This document shows, piece after piece, positions 1 through 9,712 of a stretch of DNA of 64,000 nucleotides (positions are counted from its first letter, which is position 1; each line of letters starts with the position of its first letter). The notes beneath the pieces are model-generated. The model worked only from the letters and a program-made list of their open reading frames with translations, was not told where the DNA came from and made no database searches. The translations under genes and the position numbers were made by a program. The DNA is from Hahella sp. HN01 (GTDB lineage Bacteria; Pseudomonadota; Gammaproteobacteria; Pseudomonadales; Oleiphilaceae): positions 62,001 through 126,000 of the forward strand of contig NZ_JAHMIN010000003.1 in NCBI RefSeq assembly GCF_018986435.1, read 5' to 3'.

Positions 1-120
1 CGCCGCCTTCTCATTCTCATCCTTTTTCTCGCCACGTCTCTTCCCGTCCTTCACTCGTATAGCTACTTGCGGCCCTCCCTGTCCGATAAGCTATATTTAA
101 TCTAAGGATTTGATAGCTGG

Positions 121-1614
121 GTGGGAATGATGTCGAGATATTTGAACACGAAGCTTCACAAGTACCGTAAGGCGATGGCCGAGGCGAGAGATTACGCCAC
201 CTGGCGTGACGCCGCGCTGGAGCTGGACTATCTGGAAGGGCATGTGGAGTGGAAGGAGTCATTCGCCAGCGATTTATACAATTACGAGCTGATTTATGAC
301 CGCCTGATGGAGCTTCGCAACGCGATGCAGGGGCGTGATCATTCCAAGCTGATCCGCAGTTTGCGCGAAGGGTTGCACCATGACCTCGGCAATATGGGGA
401 ATGCGTTGCTGTATCAGCACAGTTATATCGGCACCAAGCATTTGATTGAGGAGTACGTCAATCAAGTCTGCGATGCGCTCAATTACGTCTGTGACAATGA
501 TATTCCCGAGCTGCCGCCAAGGCAGAAACTGGAGTTTTTCAAAGATACGTCGATCAGCTTCGGCCGGCCTTCGTTATTGCTGAGCGGGGGCGCGACATTG
601 GGCTTGTTTCATCTTGGCGTGATTAAGGCGCTGTGGGAGCGCGGCCTGCTGCCTCAGGTGATCGCTGGCTCCAGTGTCGGGTCCGTCATTGCGGCCATGT
701 TGGGGACTCATACTGATGCGGAAATTCCGGAAATGCTGGAGCCCCATCGCCACAATCTGAAAGCCTGGCGCTGGATGGGGATGTTCAACGGGCTGCGCGG
801 GCGTGGGTTTATGGATATCCGCCAGTTGGAGAAATGTCTGCGTTCGAATATTGGCGAGTATTCCTTTTTAGAGGCCTATCAGCGCACTGGCCGCAGCATT
901 AATATCTCTGTCTCGCCAGTGCATCATCACCAGAAGGAGCGCCTGCTTAGCGGCTATACCTCGCCTTATCTCCTGGTATGGAGCGCTGCGCTGGCGTCGT
1001 CGGCGGTTCCCGCGGTGTTCCCGCCCGTGCGTTTGATGCGCAAGGATGAGAACGGCGGCATTGTTCCCTACATGCCGAAACTCCGCTGGGTGGACGGCTC
1101 AGTGGTGAGCGATCTGCCTATAGAGCGACTCAAGCATCTGTATGACATTAACTTTTCCATTGTGAGCCAGACCAATCCGCATATCGTTCCATTTATGAAT
1201 GCGAAGAAACGCGACCAGAAAATCAGTCTGGCGTCGCTGCCGTTGCGGGTGATCAAGGCGGAAATGCAGTTTCACGGGATGGGCGCGTTCGATTATTTGC
1301 GGAAACAGGCAGAGCCGGAACTGCTGCGGCAGCTGTGCGGGCAAGCCTATACGGTTTTGGCGCAACGCTATTATGGCGATGTCACCATTGCGCCTCGTTA
1401 TAGCTTCTGGCATTTCCGACGGATGCTCTCCAATCCCTCGCCGGATGTCGTCGAGCGGCTGGCGCTGGAAGGCGAGCGCGCCACCTGGCCAAAAATATCC
1501 ATGATTCGGACGCACTCCAAGATCAGTCTGACATTGGAAAAAGGAATCAAACGATTGAAAAACCGGCTGCAGGGACGCAAGGCGGAATTGCGGGTGGTGA
1601 ACGTTACCAAATAG
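121..1614 (+). CDS. Patatin-like phospholipase with DUF3336 domain
   Basis: A predicted serine lipid hydrolase of 497 residues, likely cytosolic or membrane-associated. The N-terminal ~140 residues match the DUF3336 region that precedes patatin domains in this family. The patatin core follows: a glycine-rich oxyanion motif (SGGATLG) near residue 156, the nucleophile elbow GSSVG with Ser185, and the DG motif with Asp325 that completes the Ser-Asp dyad. Family members act on phospholipids or triacylglycerols; the substrate here cannot be read from sequence. No signal peptide is visible. The start is uncertain: GTG at 121 follows AAGGA at 104-108, but ATG codons at 127 and 130 are equally possible. 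It stands alone, with 160 bp before the next gene. Confidence 0.9.
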   Translation: MGMMSRYLNTKLHKYRKAMAEARDYATWRDAALELDYLEGHVEWKESFASDLYNYELIYDRLMELRNAMQGRDHSKLIRSLREGLHHDLGNMGNALLYQHSYIGTKHLIEEYVNQVCDALNYVCDNDIPELPPRQKLEFFKDTSISFGRPSLLLSGGATLGLFHLGVIKALWERGLLPQVIAGSSVGSVIAAMLGTHTDAEIPEMLEPHRHNLKAWRWMGMFNGLRGRGFMDIRQLEKCLRSNIGEYSFLEAYQRTGRSINISVSPVHHHQKERLLSGYTSPYLLVWSAALASSAVPAVFPPVRLMRKDENGGIVPYMPKLRWVDGSVVSDLPIERLKHLYDINFSIVSQTNPHIVPFMNAKKRDQKISLASLPLRVIKAEMQFHGMGAFDYLRKQAEPELLRQLCGQAYTVLAQRYYGDVTIAPRYSFWHFRRMLSNPSPDVVERLALEGERATWPKISMIRTHSKISLTLEKGIKRLKNRLQGRKAELRVVNVTK

Positions 1615-1690
1615 ACATAATGGAGCGCAGCCGCGACGCTGACGGAGAATTTATGTGTTTCATGGACGAATCCCTGAAATTTGCCGTTTC

Positions 1691-1696
1691 TATAAT
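1691..1696 (+). promoter_or_regulatory. Possible -10 box upstream of exeA
   Basis: A perfect TATAAT lies 80 bp before the exeA start, in the only non-coding stretch between the patatin gene and exeA. I see no convincing -35 hexamer 16-18 bp upstream, so this is a weak call based on the -10 alone. Confidence 0.3.
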
Positions 1697-1775
1697 TTAA
1701 CTCCGTCGTCCGGCGCGTTACACTAGCGCGTTGACAGTAACTATGCCCGCGCCAACAGGCGCAATTTTGGATTCC

Positions 1776-3551
1776 ATGTACGAAGCGTTTTTCGGTTTAA
1801 AAGAAAGCCCATTTTCCATCGCGCCTGATCCCCGTTATCTCTACATGAGCGAACGCCACAGAGAAGCTTTGGCGCATTTGTTGTACGGCATTGAAAGGGA
1901 AGGGGGCTTCGTGCTGCTGACCGGTGAAGTCGGCACCGGTAAGACCACCACCTGTCGCTGCTTTTTGCAGCGGGTGCCGAAAAACACAGACATCGCTTTC
2001 ATCCTGTATCCGAAACTTACCGCCAGAGAGCTGCTGGCCACGATTTGTGATGAGCTGCACATCGCCTATCCCGCCCAATGCTCCATCAAGATCCTTATCG
2101 ACGTTATTCACAAGCATTTGTTGAAAGCGCACGCCGCCGGCAAACATACCGCGCTGGTGATTGACGAAGCGCAGAATCTGTCTTCGGATGTGCTGGAGCA
2201 ATTGCGACTGCTCACCAACCTGGAAACAGAAAAAAAGAAACTGTTGCAGATTATTTTGCTGGGGCAGCCGGAATTGAAAGAGCTGCTGCAGCGGCCGGAG
2301 TTGCGTCAGTTAGTGCAACGCATAACGGCCCGTTATCACTTGGATGCGCTTTCTCCCGTGGATGTGCGCGCCTATATCGGTTATCGCCTGTCCGTTGCAG
2401 GCTGTCGCAAAGAACTGTTCAGTAATGCGGCGATTAATAAGGTTTATAAGCTCAGTCGCGGCATACCTCGTATTATCAACCTGATCTGCGACCGGGCGCT
2501 GTTAGGCGCTTATTCGGAAAACAGCCAGGTGGTGACCCCTGCGCTGGTCAAGATGGCGGGCAAAGAAATTGGCCTTAACGCCAAACGCACCACCGTGAAA
2601 TGGTTGGACAACTGGATCGTCAAAGGCTTCGCCGCTGGGGCGTTAGCGGGTGGTTTGACCCTGGTGCTGGGCTTGTCTCTCAATCAGGATCGCCGCCAGC
2701 CGGAAAAGGCCATTGGCGCGGTTGCGCAGGCGTCCGCCTTATCGGATGCGAGCAAAGGCGGAGGCCAGATTCAGCGGGATGAGGGCGCGCTTAAAGACGC
2801 CGCCTTACCCTCCGATGAGAAAGGCGCGGCTTCAGAAGCTTCCGTCGGCGGTGCGACTGCAACCGCCGCCGCACAGCCCGCCGCCTGGGTATCGCCAGTG
2901 GCGGCCTCAGCTTCCAAGGTGCTGGGTTCCTATCGGCCCAAGGGCGACAATACGCGTAAGGCCTATCAGTCCGTGATGCATATCTGGGGACTGGCCGACA
3001 ACGCCGGCGCTCGCGGTTTGGTGTGTGAATTCGTAGAGACTCGCGGGCTGCGCTGTCTGCATCGACAGGGCAACTGGCGCAGCCTTCTGCAGCTGAATCG
3101 TCCAGCCGTGTTGAAATTGATGAATAATACCGGCGAAACCTTCAGCGCTGCGCTAATCTCCGTATCGGCGGATCAGTCGGCGGTGATTGAACTGGATGGG
3201 GAACGTCATACTATTCCTTTGGCGGAACTGGATGGGCATTGGCAGGGCGATTACAGTATTTTGTGGAAAGTGCCTCCTTATGCGTCCATGGTGATTCAGC
3301 CAGGGGAAGTGCAGGATGAAAATGAGTGGATTGACGGTAAGATCAAACGGGTGAATGAGGTTTGGCTGTCGCAAGGCGAAATGCCTTCACTGGAGCCGTT
3401 GCCTGACACCTCATTGAAAGACCGGGTGCGTTGGTTTCAGCAGGAGGTCGGGATATTGCCGGACGGCATTCCCGGCGCCATCACCCTGATCATGTTAAAT
3501 AGCTGGACTGACAGCACAGCGCCTCTGCTTATTCCGATCAAGCGCTCATAG
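1776..3551 (+). CDS. ExeA/GspA-like AAA ATPase with peptidoglycan-binding domain
   Basis: An inner-membrane ATPase of the ExeA (GspA) family, which with GspB helps insert the type II secretion secretin through the peptidoglycan. The N-terminal domain has Walker A GEVGTGKT at residues 50-57 and a Walker B ending VIDEAQ. One membrane segment lies near residues 280-300, followed by an Ala/Ser-rich periplasmic linker. The C-terminus looks like a peptidoglycan-binding domain (VGILPDGIPGAIT region). The frame is open back to a TTG at 1731, but family members begin with a MYxxFFGL block, which puts the start at ATG 1776 (591 residues). gspB follows after 9 bp, so the two form an operon. No gspC-N genes occur in the window, so the pair serves a secretin encoded elsewhere. 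Confidence 0.9.
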   Translation: MYEAFFGLKESPFSIAPDPRYLYMSERHREALAHLLYGIEREGGFVLLTGEVGTGKTTTCRCFLQRVPKNTDIAFILYPKLTARELLATICDELHIAYPAQCSIKILIDVIHKHLLKAHAAGKHTALVIDEAQNLSSDVLEQLRLLTNLETEKKKLLQIILLGQPELKELLQRPELRQLVQRITARYHLDALSPVDVRAYIGYRLSVAGCRKELFSNAAINKVYKLSRGIPRIINLICDRALLGAYSENSQVVTPALVKMAGKEIGLNAKRTTVKWLDNWIVKGFAAGALAGGLTLVLGLSLNQDRRQPEKAIGAVAQASALSDASKGGGQIQRDEGALKDAALPSDEKGAASEASVGGATATAAAQPAAWVSPVAASASKVLGSYRPKGDNTRKAYQSVMHIWGLADNAGARGLVCEFVETRGLRCLHRQGNWRSLLQLNRPAVLKLMNNTGETFSAALISVSADQSAVIELDGERHTIPLAELDGHWQGDYSILWKVPPYASMVIQPGEVQDENEWIDGKIKRVNEVWLSQGEMPSLEPLPDTSLKDRVRWFQQEVGILPDGIPGAITLIMLNSWTDSTAPLLIPIKRS

Positions 3552-3560
3552 GAAAACGAC

Positions 3561-4367
3561 ATGTCCTATATACTTGAAGCCCTGAGACGTTCCGAATCAG
3601 AAAGATATCAGGAAAAGCTGCCTGACGTGGTGCAAGGCGGCGCATTCATGATGCCCCGTAAAGAGAAGCGCGCGCCCTGGGCGCTGATTCTCATTTTATT
3701 GCTGAGCCTCAACGCCATCGCCCTGGCGATTTTCTTTTTTATGAATCGCCCTTTCGAAAAAGAGACGCCAGTGGAAACAGTTTCCGCTGACGCCGCTCCT
3801 GCTTCATCTACAGCCTCGGCGGCGACCGCTCCTGCGACGCCGGCGCAACCCCAGTCAGCGCAGCCAACTGCCGCGAACGCTCCGAGCCAGACGGTTCCCG
3901 TACAACCGATGAGCGCGAATAACTCGGACTTTATGGTTGATAAGGTGCCACTGGATACCGCTTCGAACACAGATATCTATGTGGACCTCGGCGGTGAGGA
4001 GGAAGAGTCGGTCAATGCGGATGGGGGTATGCTTATCGCACCCTCCAGTGGCGCTTCACGCAGGGCGATGATCATCCCCGGCTCCGGAACGGCGGAAGCG
4101 GCTCAGAACGTGGAAGAACAGTATCCAAATATTTCTGAGCTGAGCGTCGCTTTCCAGCAGCAGATTCCAGCGATGGAGTTCAATAGTCATATCTACAGCG
4201 CCAGTCCGGATGACCGTAGAATCATGATCAACAATAACTATCTTCGGGAAGGGCAGCGTTTTTCCGGCCTGAAGGTGTATCAGATTACCGAGAACGGCGT
4301 AGTGTTGGATAAAGGCGGCCAGTTATTCTGGATTCCCGTCATCCGTAACTGGGCTCCCGAAAGTTAG
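3561..4367 (+). CDS. gspB: General secretion pathway protein B (GspB)
   Basis: A 268-residue partner of ExeA. It begins with the MSYILEALRRSE block typical of GspB, followed by one membrane anchor near residues 36-60. An Ala/Pro/Thr-rich periplasmic linker of about 100 residues leads to the conserved C-terminal GspB domain (from about residue 190 to the end, finishing in LFWIPVIRNW). The ExeAB complex is known to remodel or bind peptidoglycan for assembly of the GspD secretin. It lies 9 bp after exeA and 6 bp before dinG. The linker is low-complexity and GC-rich, so it should vary between relatives. Confidence 0.9.
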   Translation: MSYILEALRRSESERYQEKLPDVVQGGAFMMPRKEKRAPWALILILLLSLNAIALAIFFFMNRPFEKETPVETVSADAAPASSTASAATAPATPAQPQSAQPTAANAPSQTVPVQPMSANNSDFMVDKVPLDTASNTDIYVDLGGEEEESVNADGGMLIAPSSGASRRAMIIPGSGTAEAAQNVEEQYPNISELSVAFQQQIPAMEFNSHIYSASPDDRRIMINNNYLREGQRFSGLKVYQITENGVVLDKGGQLFWIPVIRNWAPES

Positions 4368-4373
4368 GCGAGC

Positions 4374-6530
4374 ATGGTAAGTGAAGGTATAAAGGAGCAG
4401 ATTCAGTCCGCCTATCGAAAGTATATCGCCGCCCGTAACATCAAGCCTCGCTCCGGGCAGCGGCATATGATCGCTGAGATAGCGCGTTATCTGTCCTCCA
4501 TCGAACTGGACGGCGAGTTTCGCCGTAGCAACGACGCCACCACTTGTGTTGTGGAGGCGGGGACCGGTACAGGGAAAACCCTGGCCTATTTAATGGCGTC
4601 CATTCCGTTCGCGGCCGCGTTGCGCAAAAAAATCGTCATTTCCACCGCCACCGTGACGCTGCAGCAGCAAGTCGTGCAGCGTGAATTACCGTTGCTGGCG
4701 GAGCACACGGATCTTGAATTCAAAGTCGCGCTGGCGAAAGGGCGCGGGCGCTATATCTGTCTGCATAAGCTTGATTCCTATCTGGCTGGTCAAGAGCAGG
4801 GCATCCTGTTGCTGGATGGGCCGCAGGAGAGCGGCGGGCAGGATGTAGATGCGGAGGCCTACCAACGGTTCATGAACTGGATGGTGGACAAAGGGTGGAG
4901 CGGAGACTGGGACAGCGCCCCGGAGCCCATCGAAGAGACGATCTGGTCAACGGTGACCACGGACCATCGCCAGTGCCTGAATAAGCGTTGCTCATTCTTT
5001 ACTCAGTGCGCCTATTACAAGGCGAAGATGGAGTCCGAAAAGGCGGAAATTATCGTCGCGAACCACGATCTGGTGTTCGCGGATCTGGCGTTAGGCGGCG
5101 GTTTTGTTCTGCCGCCGCCGGAAGAAACCATTTACATCTTTGACGAAGCCCACCACATGGCGGATAAGGCGTTGAATCACTTCGCCTTCAGCGCCGGTTT
5201 GAAATCCTCGCAGAAAATGTTGCGTGGACTGAGCCGCGCCCTGGTGGAAGGGCAAAGCGTATTCGCCTACGACGAGCAGATCACCAACCGGGTCAGCCCA
5301 ATGGCGGCGTTGTCCCAGGAAACGCATCACCATCTCGACGCCGTCGGCCGGTTTCTGAATGAGACCATAGAGTGGGAAGAAAACGACGAGCGCGCCACCT
5401 TTCAATACCGTTATCCCATGGGCGTGATTCCCGAGGAGCTGCGCAAGCTGTCAGCGGCGATGGCGGATAAGGTCGCCGAGATGAATAAGGAACTGGAGGC
5501 GGTGCTCAAGCGCTTGCGGGATCTTGCGGAAAAAGAACAGCAGGGCGGCGCGCAGCGACAGGCCTATGATCAGGCGGTGATGGCGCTGTCGGTGTATCAG
5601 TCGCAAGTGGAGAATCTGGAAGACGTATGGCGAATCATGGGCGAGGAAGTCCAGGCAGGCCACACGCCAACCGCCCGCTGGCTGACGACCTGGGCTAAAG
5701 AAACGGATAGCGATGTGGTCGTGCATGTCAGCCCCACCAATGCGGCGCATCTGCTGCGCAAGCGGCTGTGGTCGCGAGCGTTTGGCTGTGTGCTGACTTC
5801 CGCGACGCTGAGTGTGGCGGGGCGCTTTGATCGCCTGGCGGGACAGGTGGGCCTTCCCGACGGGAGTATTTTTGCGATTCATCACAGCCCGTTCGACTTC
5901 AACAACAATTGTACTCTGGAGTTGTGCGATCTTGGTCGCGACCCGCAAGACTCCGAAAGCTATCTGGAAATGCTGAGCCAGGCGCTGCTGCGCATCATCG
6001 ATGAAAAGCAAGCCACACTGGTGCTGTTCAGCGCGAGGAAGCACATGCAGTTCGCCGCCCGCGCCCTGACGGACACCAAACTGGGGAGTCTGATCATCAC
6101 TCAGGACTCAGGCAATAAAGGCCAGCTGATCGATAATCACCGTTCGCGCGTGGATGAAAACAAAGGGAGCGTATTGTTTGGTCTGGCCAGTTTCGCAGAG
6201 GGTCTGGATTTGCCTGGAGATTATCTCAAGCACGTCATTATCGCGAAGCTGCCTTTCGCCGTGCCGGATGACCCGGTGGAGGCGACCTACGCGGAGTGGC
6301 TGAAATCCAAGGGCGGCAATCCGTTCAATCAGGTGGTGCTGCCTGACGCGATCACGCGTTTGCTACAGGCATGTGGACGCTTGCTGCGCAGCGAGAGGGA
6401 CAGCGGTAAGATTTCGATTATGGATCGTCGTCTGTGGACGCGCTCCTACGGCCGTATCATTCTCAACGCGTTGCCGCCTTACAAAGTGGTCTCGGCGGAT
6501 ATTCGTCAGCCCACCGCCAGTGAATCCTAG
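4374..6530 (+). CDS. dinG: ATP-dependent DNA helicase DinG
   Basis: A 718-residue XPD-like superfamily 2 helicase with 5'-3' polarity, involved in repair and in resolving R-loops. Walker A GTGTGKT lies at residues 63-69 and the DEAH box in IFDEAHH near residue 258. Between them sit four cysteines (one in RYICL, three in the CLNKRCSFFTQC block) that would hold the [4Fe-4S] cluster. C-terminal motifs include TSATL and a QACGRLLR motif VI. In Escherichia coli dinG is LexA-controlled, but I see no LexA box here: the gene starts 6 bp after gspB and is probably co-transcribed with it. Confidence 0.93.
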   Translation: MVSEGIKEQIQSAYRKYIAARNIKPRSGQRHMIAEIARYLSSIELDGEFRRSNDATTCVVEAGTGTGKTLAYLMASIPFAAALRKKIVISTATVTLQQQVVQRELPLLAEHTDLEFKVALAKGRGRYICLHKLDSYLAGQEQGILLLDGPQESGGQDVDAEAYQRFMNWMVDKGWSGDWDSAPEPIEETIWSTVTTDHRQCLNKRCSFFTQCAYYKAKMESEKAEIIVANHDLVFADLALGGGFVLPPPEETIYIFDEAHHMADKALNHFAFSAGLKSSQKMLRGLSRALVEGQSVFAYDEQITNRVSPMAALSQETHHHLDAVGRFLNETIEWEENDERATFQYRYPMGVIPEELRKLSAAMADKVAEMNKELEAVLKRLRDLAEKEQQGGAQRQAYDQAVMALSVYQSQVENLEDVWRIMGEEVQAGHTPTARWLTTWAKETDSDVVVHVSPTNAAHLLRKRLWSRAFGCVLTSATLSVAGRFDRLAGQVGLPDGSIFAIHHSPFDFNNNCTLELCDLGRDPQDSESYLEMLSQALLRIIDEKQATLVLFSARKHMQFAARALTDTKLGSLIITQDSGNKGQLIDNHRSRVDENKGSVLFGLASFAEGLDLPGDYLKHVIIAKLPFAVPDDPVEATYAEWLKSKGGNPFNQVVLPDAITRLLQACGRLLRSERDSGKISIMDRRLWTRSYGRIILNALPPYKVVSADIRQPTASES

Positions 6531-6725
6531 GCTTATAACTTATAAAGAGCCACGTCATCGTTATATAAGCAGGAAACAACGGCATATTGCACTGCGCAAG
6601 AGTATGGACGTTGTTTGAAAATGCCGAAGCGGCCGGAAAAAGGGGCGGCGAGTTCGAAGCTGCATAGCCAGACATCGCCGCTAGCGCAAAACAGGAGATG
6701 AAACTTCCTGCGCTCTTAAGGAGAC

Positions 6726-6749
6726 AAAAAAAGCAGGGACAAGCCCTGC
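6726..6749 (-). terminator. Rho-independent terminator for the LuxR-type regulator
   Basis: GCAGGG (6733-6738), a 5-nt loop and CCCTGC (6744-6749) form a stem. On the minus strand it is followed by seven T residues (A-run 6726-6732 on the plus strand). This fits intrinsic termination of the minus-strand regulator gene that ends at 6858. Confidence 0.8.
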
Positions 6750-6753
6750 AAGA

Positions 6754-6783
6754 GAATTCGAAATGAAAGGCTTTGTCGAATTC
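6754..6783. repeat. 8-bp inverted repeat GAATTCGA/TCGAATTC
   Basis: GAATTCGA at 6754-6761 is repeated inverted at 6776-6783 with a 14-bp spacer. It sits just upstream, in the minus direction, of the terminator, inside the 3' untranslated region of the LuxR-type gene. It could be an RNA stem or a binding site; there is no further evidence. Confidence 0.5.
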
Positions 6784-6857
6784 GATTCATAGGGCTAGCG
6801 TAAAAAATGAGGGGGCGTAGCCGCATCGTCCATAGGGCGTAAAAAGGAGGTAATGGA

Positions 6858-9542
6858 TCACAACAGGCCTAGATGACGGGCCCGGGCCAATGCTTCCGTG
6901 CGGCTCGCCGCGCCGATTTTGCCGTAGATATTGCGAATGTGCGCCTTTACGGTAGCGGGCGCCAGGAATAATCGGTCCGCGATCTTTTTATTGGGGAGCC
7001 CTTCGTAAATCAGCGTTAGCACTTCCATTTCCCGCTTGCTTAATTCTTCCAGTAAACCTTCTGTCTGGGTCTGCGGCTCTTCTTCCCTTGTCGGTGCAGC
7101 ATTCTGGGAAGATGAGGTGACTTGCAGCTTTTCCAGGTAAGCCGGGCTTGTTTCGGCGATATCCAGGTTGGCGTATAACGGCCTCAGGTAGGCGTCGTCC
7201 GCCAGGAACATGGCGACGAAATCGTTGCTTTCACCCAGCGCCAATGCCTCACTTATCAGCCGCTGCGCGGCCTCTGACTGATTTTGTCCTCCCATAGCGG
7301 CGGCGTGCAGCAATTTGGCCTGCGCCTGATAACGGGAAGAGCCGTGGTTTTCGGCGAGAGCCAGTATAAGTTCAGCGGTTTCCTGCAAATTGCGCCATTG
7401 CTGTTTGCGTAGAAAGTAACGCGCCTGTGCAGACAGGTTTTCCATGGCCTCAAAAGGAGAAGTCTCTGTGAGGCTTTTGCCTAAAATAAGGGCGCACAGG
7501 GATTCAGCACTGGCCATGTCGCCTTTATCCAGCAGGCAGTGCAACTTGCCGGCCAGAACGGGCGGGGCGAACGCAGCCAGTTCGCGCTGGTTATACTCCA
7601 ACTGTTCGCGAGCCTGCTCATAATGACGCAGCGCTTGCGGGTAATCGCCGCAATGGCGGTTGAATTCCGCCCAGGTGTAATAGGTGATGAGCTTCTGTTG
7701 CGGCTCCGCGTTATCCACGAATGACAGCATTGGTTTGAGAAAGCGCTCGGCGTGTTCCTGATTGCCCAAGGCGCAATGGATCAGCACCAGCGAGCTGTTC
7801 AGCCAGCATGAGACAATATTGGGTTCAGGGCCGTCCTTATGATAACTCTGCACCCAGAGTTCCGTTTGTCGGAACAAATTGATCGCATGCAGAAACTCCC
7901 CCTTGATTTGCATGATCCATAACAGCAGGCCCAGGCTGGAAAGCACGGTGGAGAAGCGTTGCTCCAGTTTGCCCAGCGTGACGGCTTCCTTTAATGCCGC
8001 AATGGCGTCATCCAGTCGCCCCAGGCCGTAGTAGTCGTTGCCCAGACCGAAGTAGGCCAGGGACTTGATTGGGGCGTTGATCTGCTGCAGATCCTGTAAG
8101 ACGGACTGCGTCAGCGCGCTGGCGGTCTGGATGTCCTTGCGGCTCCGCGCGGCGTAGGCTTCCAGCAGGCGCAACTCATGGCGCACCGTATCATCCTGCT
8201 CGGGCAGCAACGGGTGCTTCTTCACCGCTTCCACCAGGTCGGGAATGGCGGCGAACTGGTTGTCGTAAAGCAGACACCATATTTTCAGCAGTTGCAGACG
8301 CAGTGACTGGTCAAGTAGCTCTTGCGGGGCGTCGTTAAGCCATTCAATGATGTAGAGGTGGTATCCCTGCCGGACCAGTTGGTTGCCGATGCTCTCCAGG
8401 GTGGATTGCAGCAGATCCCAGGCCTGAATGTGCATGATCAATTGCACGGATTCCAAATAAAGTCTGCGCTCCAGGCAGGCTCGCACGACATTGCGGCAGT
8501 GTTGTAGATGAACTTCCGGCTGGCGTTGTCTCAAGTAGTGCAATGCGCCATCACGGAACAGCTCATGGAAACGAAACCATTGGCCAGCGTCATCCAGAGG
8601 AATCAGAAACAGGTTGCGCGCTTCCAGCTCCTGCAATATCTGATGGCTGTCCTGAGCGCTTCTGACCTGATCGCATAGCGGTGCGTCAAAGCGGGGAGCT
8701 CCCGCCATTTCCAGAATGAATTGACGCAGATGGGACGGTAGATCGTCCAGTACTTCCTGGGCGACGTAGTCGTCGATTTCTTTTTTGGCCTGGGCTAGCG
8801 CCTGCTCAAATTTGTCGTTCGATAAGGCGCCGTCCGCCCGTTTCAAATCCGCTTGCGACAATAACTGCAACGCCGCCGCCCAGCCGCCGGTGGAGCCGAC
8901 GACGCGAGCCGCAGCTTCCGGGCTGACTTTGACGTCCAATGCGAGGGCGAATAAGTCTGCGACTTCCTGCGAGTCGAACACCAAGTCTGCGGAATAGAGC
9001 AATTTGGCGTAGCGTTTTACCTTCCAGCGAGCGAGCGGAAACGACGGCTCGTTACGGGACGTGACGAGCAAGGTGAAGTTGGCGGGCGCGAAGTCCACCA
9101 GATAGGTTAAGCCGTCGAAGATGTCCTTGTTGGCGATATGATGCAGGTCGTCCAGAACCAGCACAAAGTGGCGATCCTGATACTGGTGTAGCTGGTTGAT
9201 TAGCGCAGTCACCAGCACTCTGACGTTGGTGTGCGCCGCTTCCTGCAAGTGCGCGCGCAGCTCTCCGATGTCGTCCAAGCCGTTACGACGCAACCCTTCT
9301 ACGACATAGCTCCAGAATGTAGTGGCGGAATTATCGGCAGGATCGAGCGAGATCCAACTGGTAAGCGCATGATGAGACTGCGTCCATTGCCGCGCCAGCG
9401 TGGATTTTCCAAAGCCGGCGGGCGCAACGAGGCCAATAAAGCGGGCGCTGCCGGGTTCGCCGATGCGGGCAAGCAGACGCTGCCGCGTTAACAGGCTGTC
9501 GTCGAGGCGAAGCGGGAAAAGTTTGGTTTCGAGAACGATCAT
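6858..9542 (-). CDS. MalT-like LuxR-family ATP-dependent transcriptional regulator
   Basis: An 894-residue STAND-type regulator (LAL family). The N-terminal NTPase has Walker A PAGFGKST at residues 41-48 and a Walker B with LVLDDLHH near residue 130. A long helical region of TPR-like repeats (about 350-780) probably senses a ligand or partner. The C-terminal LuxR helix-turn-helix covers about residues 830-894 (LSKREMEVL to the end). MalT-type proteins activate catabolic genes when they bind ATP and an inducer. No catabolic operon lies next to it, so its regulon is unknown. It is transcribed alone: the terminator at 6726-6749 follows and a permease gene on the same strand lies 171 bp upstream. 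Confidence 0.9.
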   Translation of the reverse strand: MIVLETKLFPLRLDDSLLTRQRLLARIGEPGSARFIGLVAPAGFGKSTLARQWTQSHHALTSWISLDPADNSATTFWSYVVEGLRRNGLDDIGELRAHLQEAAHTNVRVLVTALINQLHQYQDRHFVLVLDDLHHIANKDIFDGLTYLVDFAPANFTLLVTSRNEPSFPLARWKVKRYAKLLYSADLVFDSQEVADLFALALDVKVSPEAAARVVGSTGGWAAALQLLSQADLKRADGALSNDKFEQALAQAKKEIDDYVAQEVLDDLPSHLRQFILEMAGAPRFDAPLCDQVRSAQDSHQILQELEARNLFLIPLDDAGQWFRFHELFRDGALHYLRQRQPEVHLQHCRNVVRACLERRLYLESVQLIMHIQAWDLLQSTLESIGNQLVRQGYHLYIIEWLNDAPQELLDQSLRLQLLKIWCLLYDNQFAAIPDLVEAVKKHPLLPEQDDTVRHELRLLEAYAARSRKDIQTASALTQSVLQDLQQINAPIKSLAYFGLGNDYYGLGRLDDAIAALKEAVTLGKLEQRFSTVLSSLGLLLWIMQIKGEFLHAINLFRQTELWVQSYHKDGPEPNIVSCWLNSSLVLIHCALGNQEHAERFLKPMLSFVDNAEPQQKLITYYTWAEFNRHCGDYPQALRHYEQAREQLEYNQRELAAFAPPVLAGKLHCLLDKGDMASAESLCALILGKSLTETSPFEAMENLSAQARYFLRKQQWRNLQETAELILALAENHGSSRYQAQAKLLHAAAMGGQNQSEAAQRLISEALALGESNDFVAMFLADDAYLRPLYANLDIAETSPAYLEKLQVTSSSQNAAPTREEEPQTQTEGLLEELSKREMEVLTLIYEGLPNKKIADRLFLAPATVKAHIRNIYGKIGAASRTEALARARHLGLL

Positions 9543-9712
9543 GCGCAGAGTGCAGTCAGTATGGCCAAAAGCGGGTTTCAGTCTTTATGGAAACTGAAAA
9601 CTTGTCAACTGAACTCAATTAAATCAATGAAATATGCACGTCATACCCCGTTAGAGCGGGCTCTTTACCGGGGGGCTGGATGAATAGAGACATTAGCCGT
9701 CTGCGTCAATTA

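Larger units (their letters stand above)
6531..6857. other. Intergenic gap between convergent dinG and the LuxR-type gene
   Basis: This 327-bp gap holds a minus-strand terminator at 6726-6749 and an 8-bp inverted repeat at 6754-6783, both described separately. The left half (6531-6720) has no supported coding frame: short open frames there lack ribosome binding sites and have no recognisable protein sequence. Confidence 0.5.
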
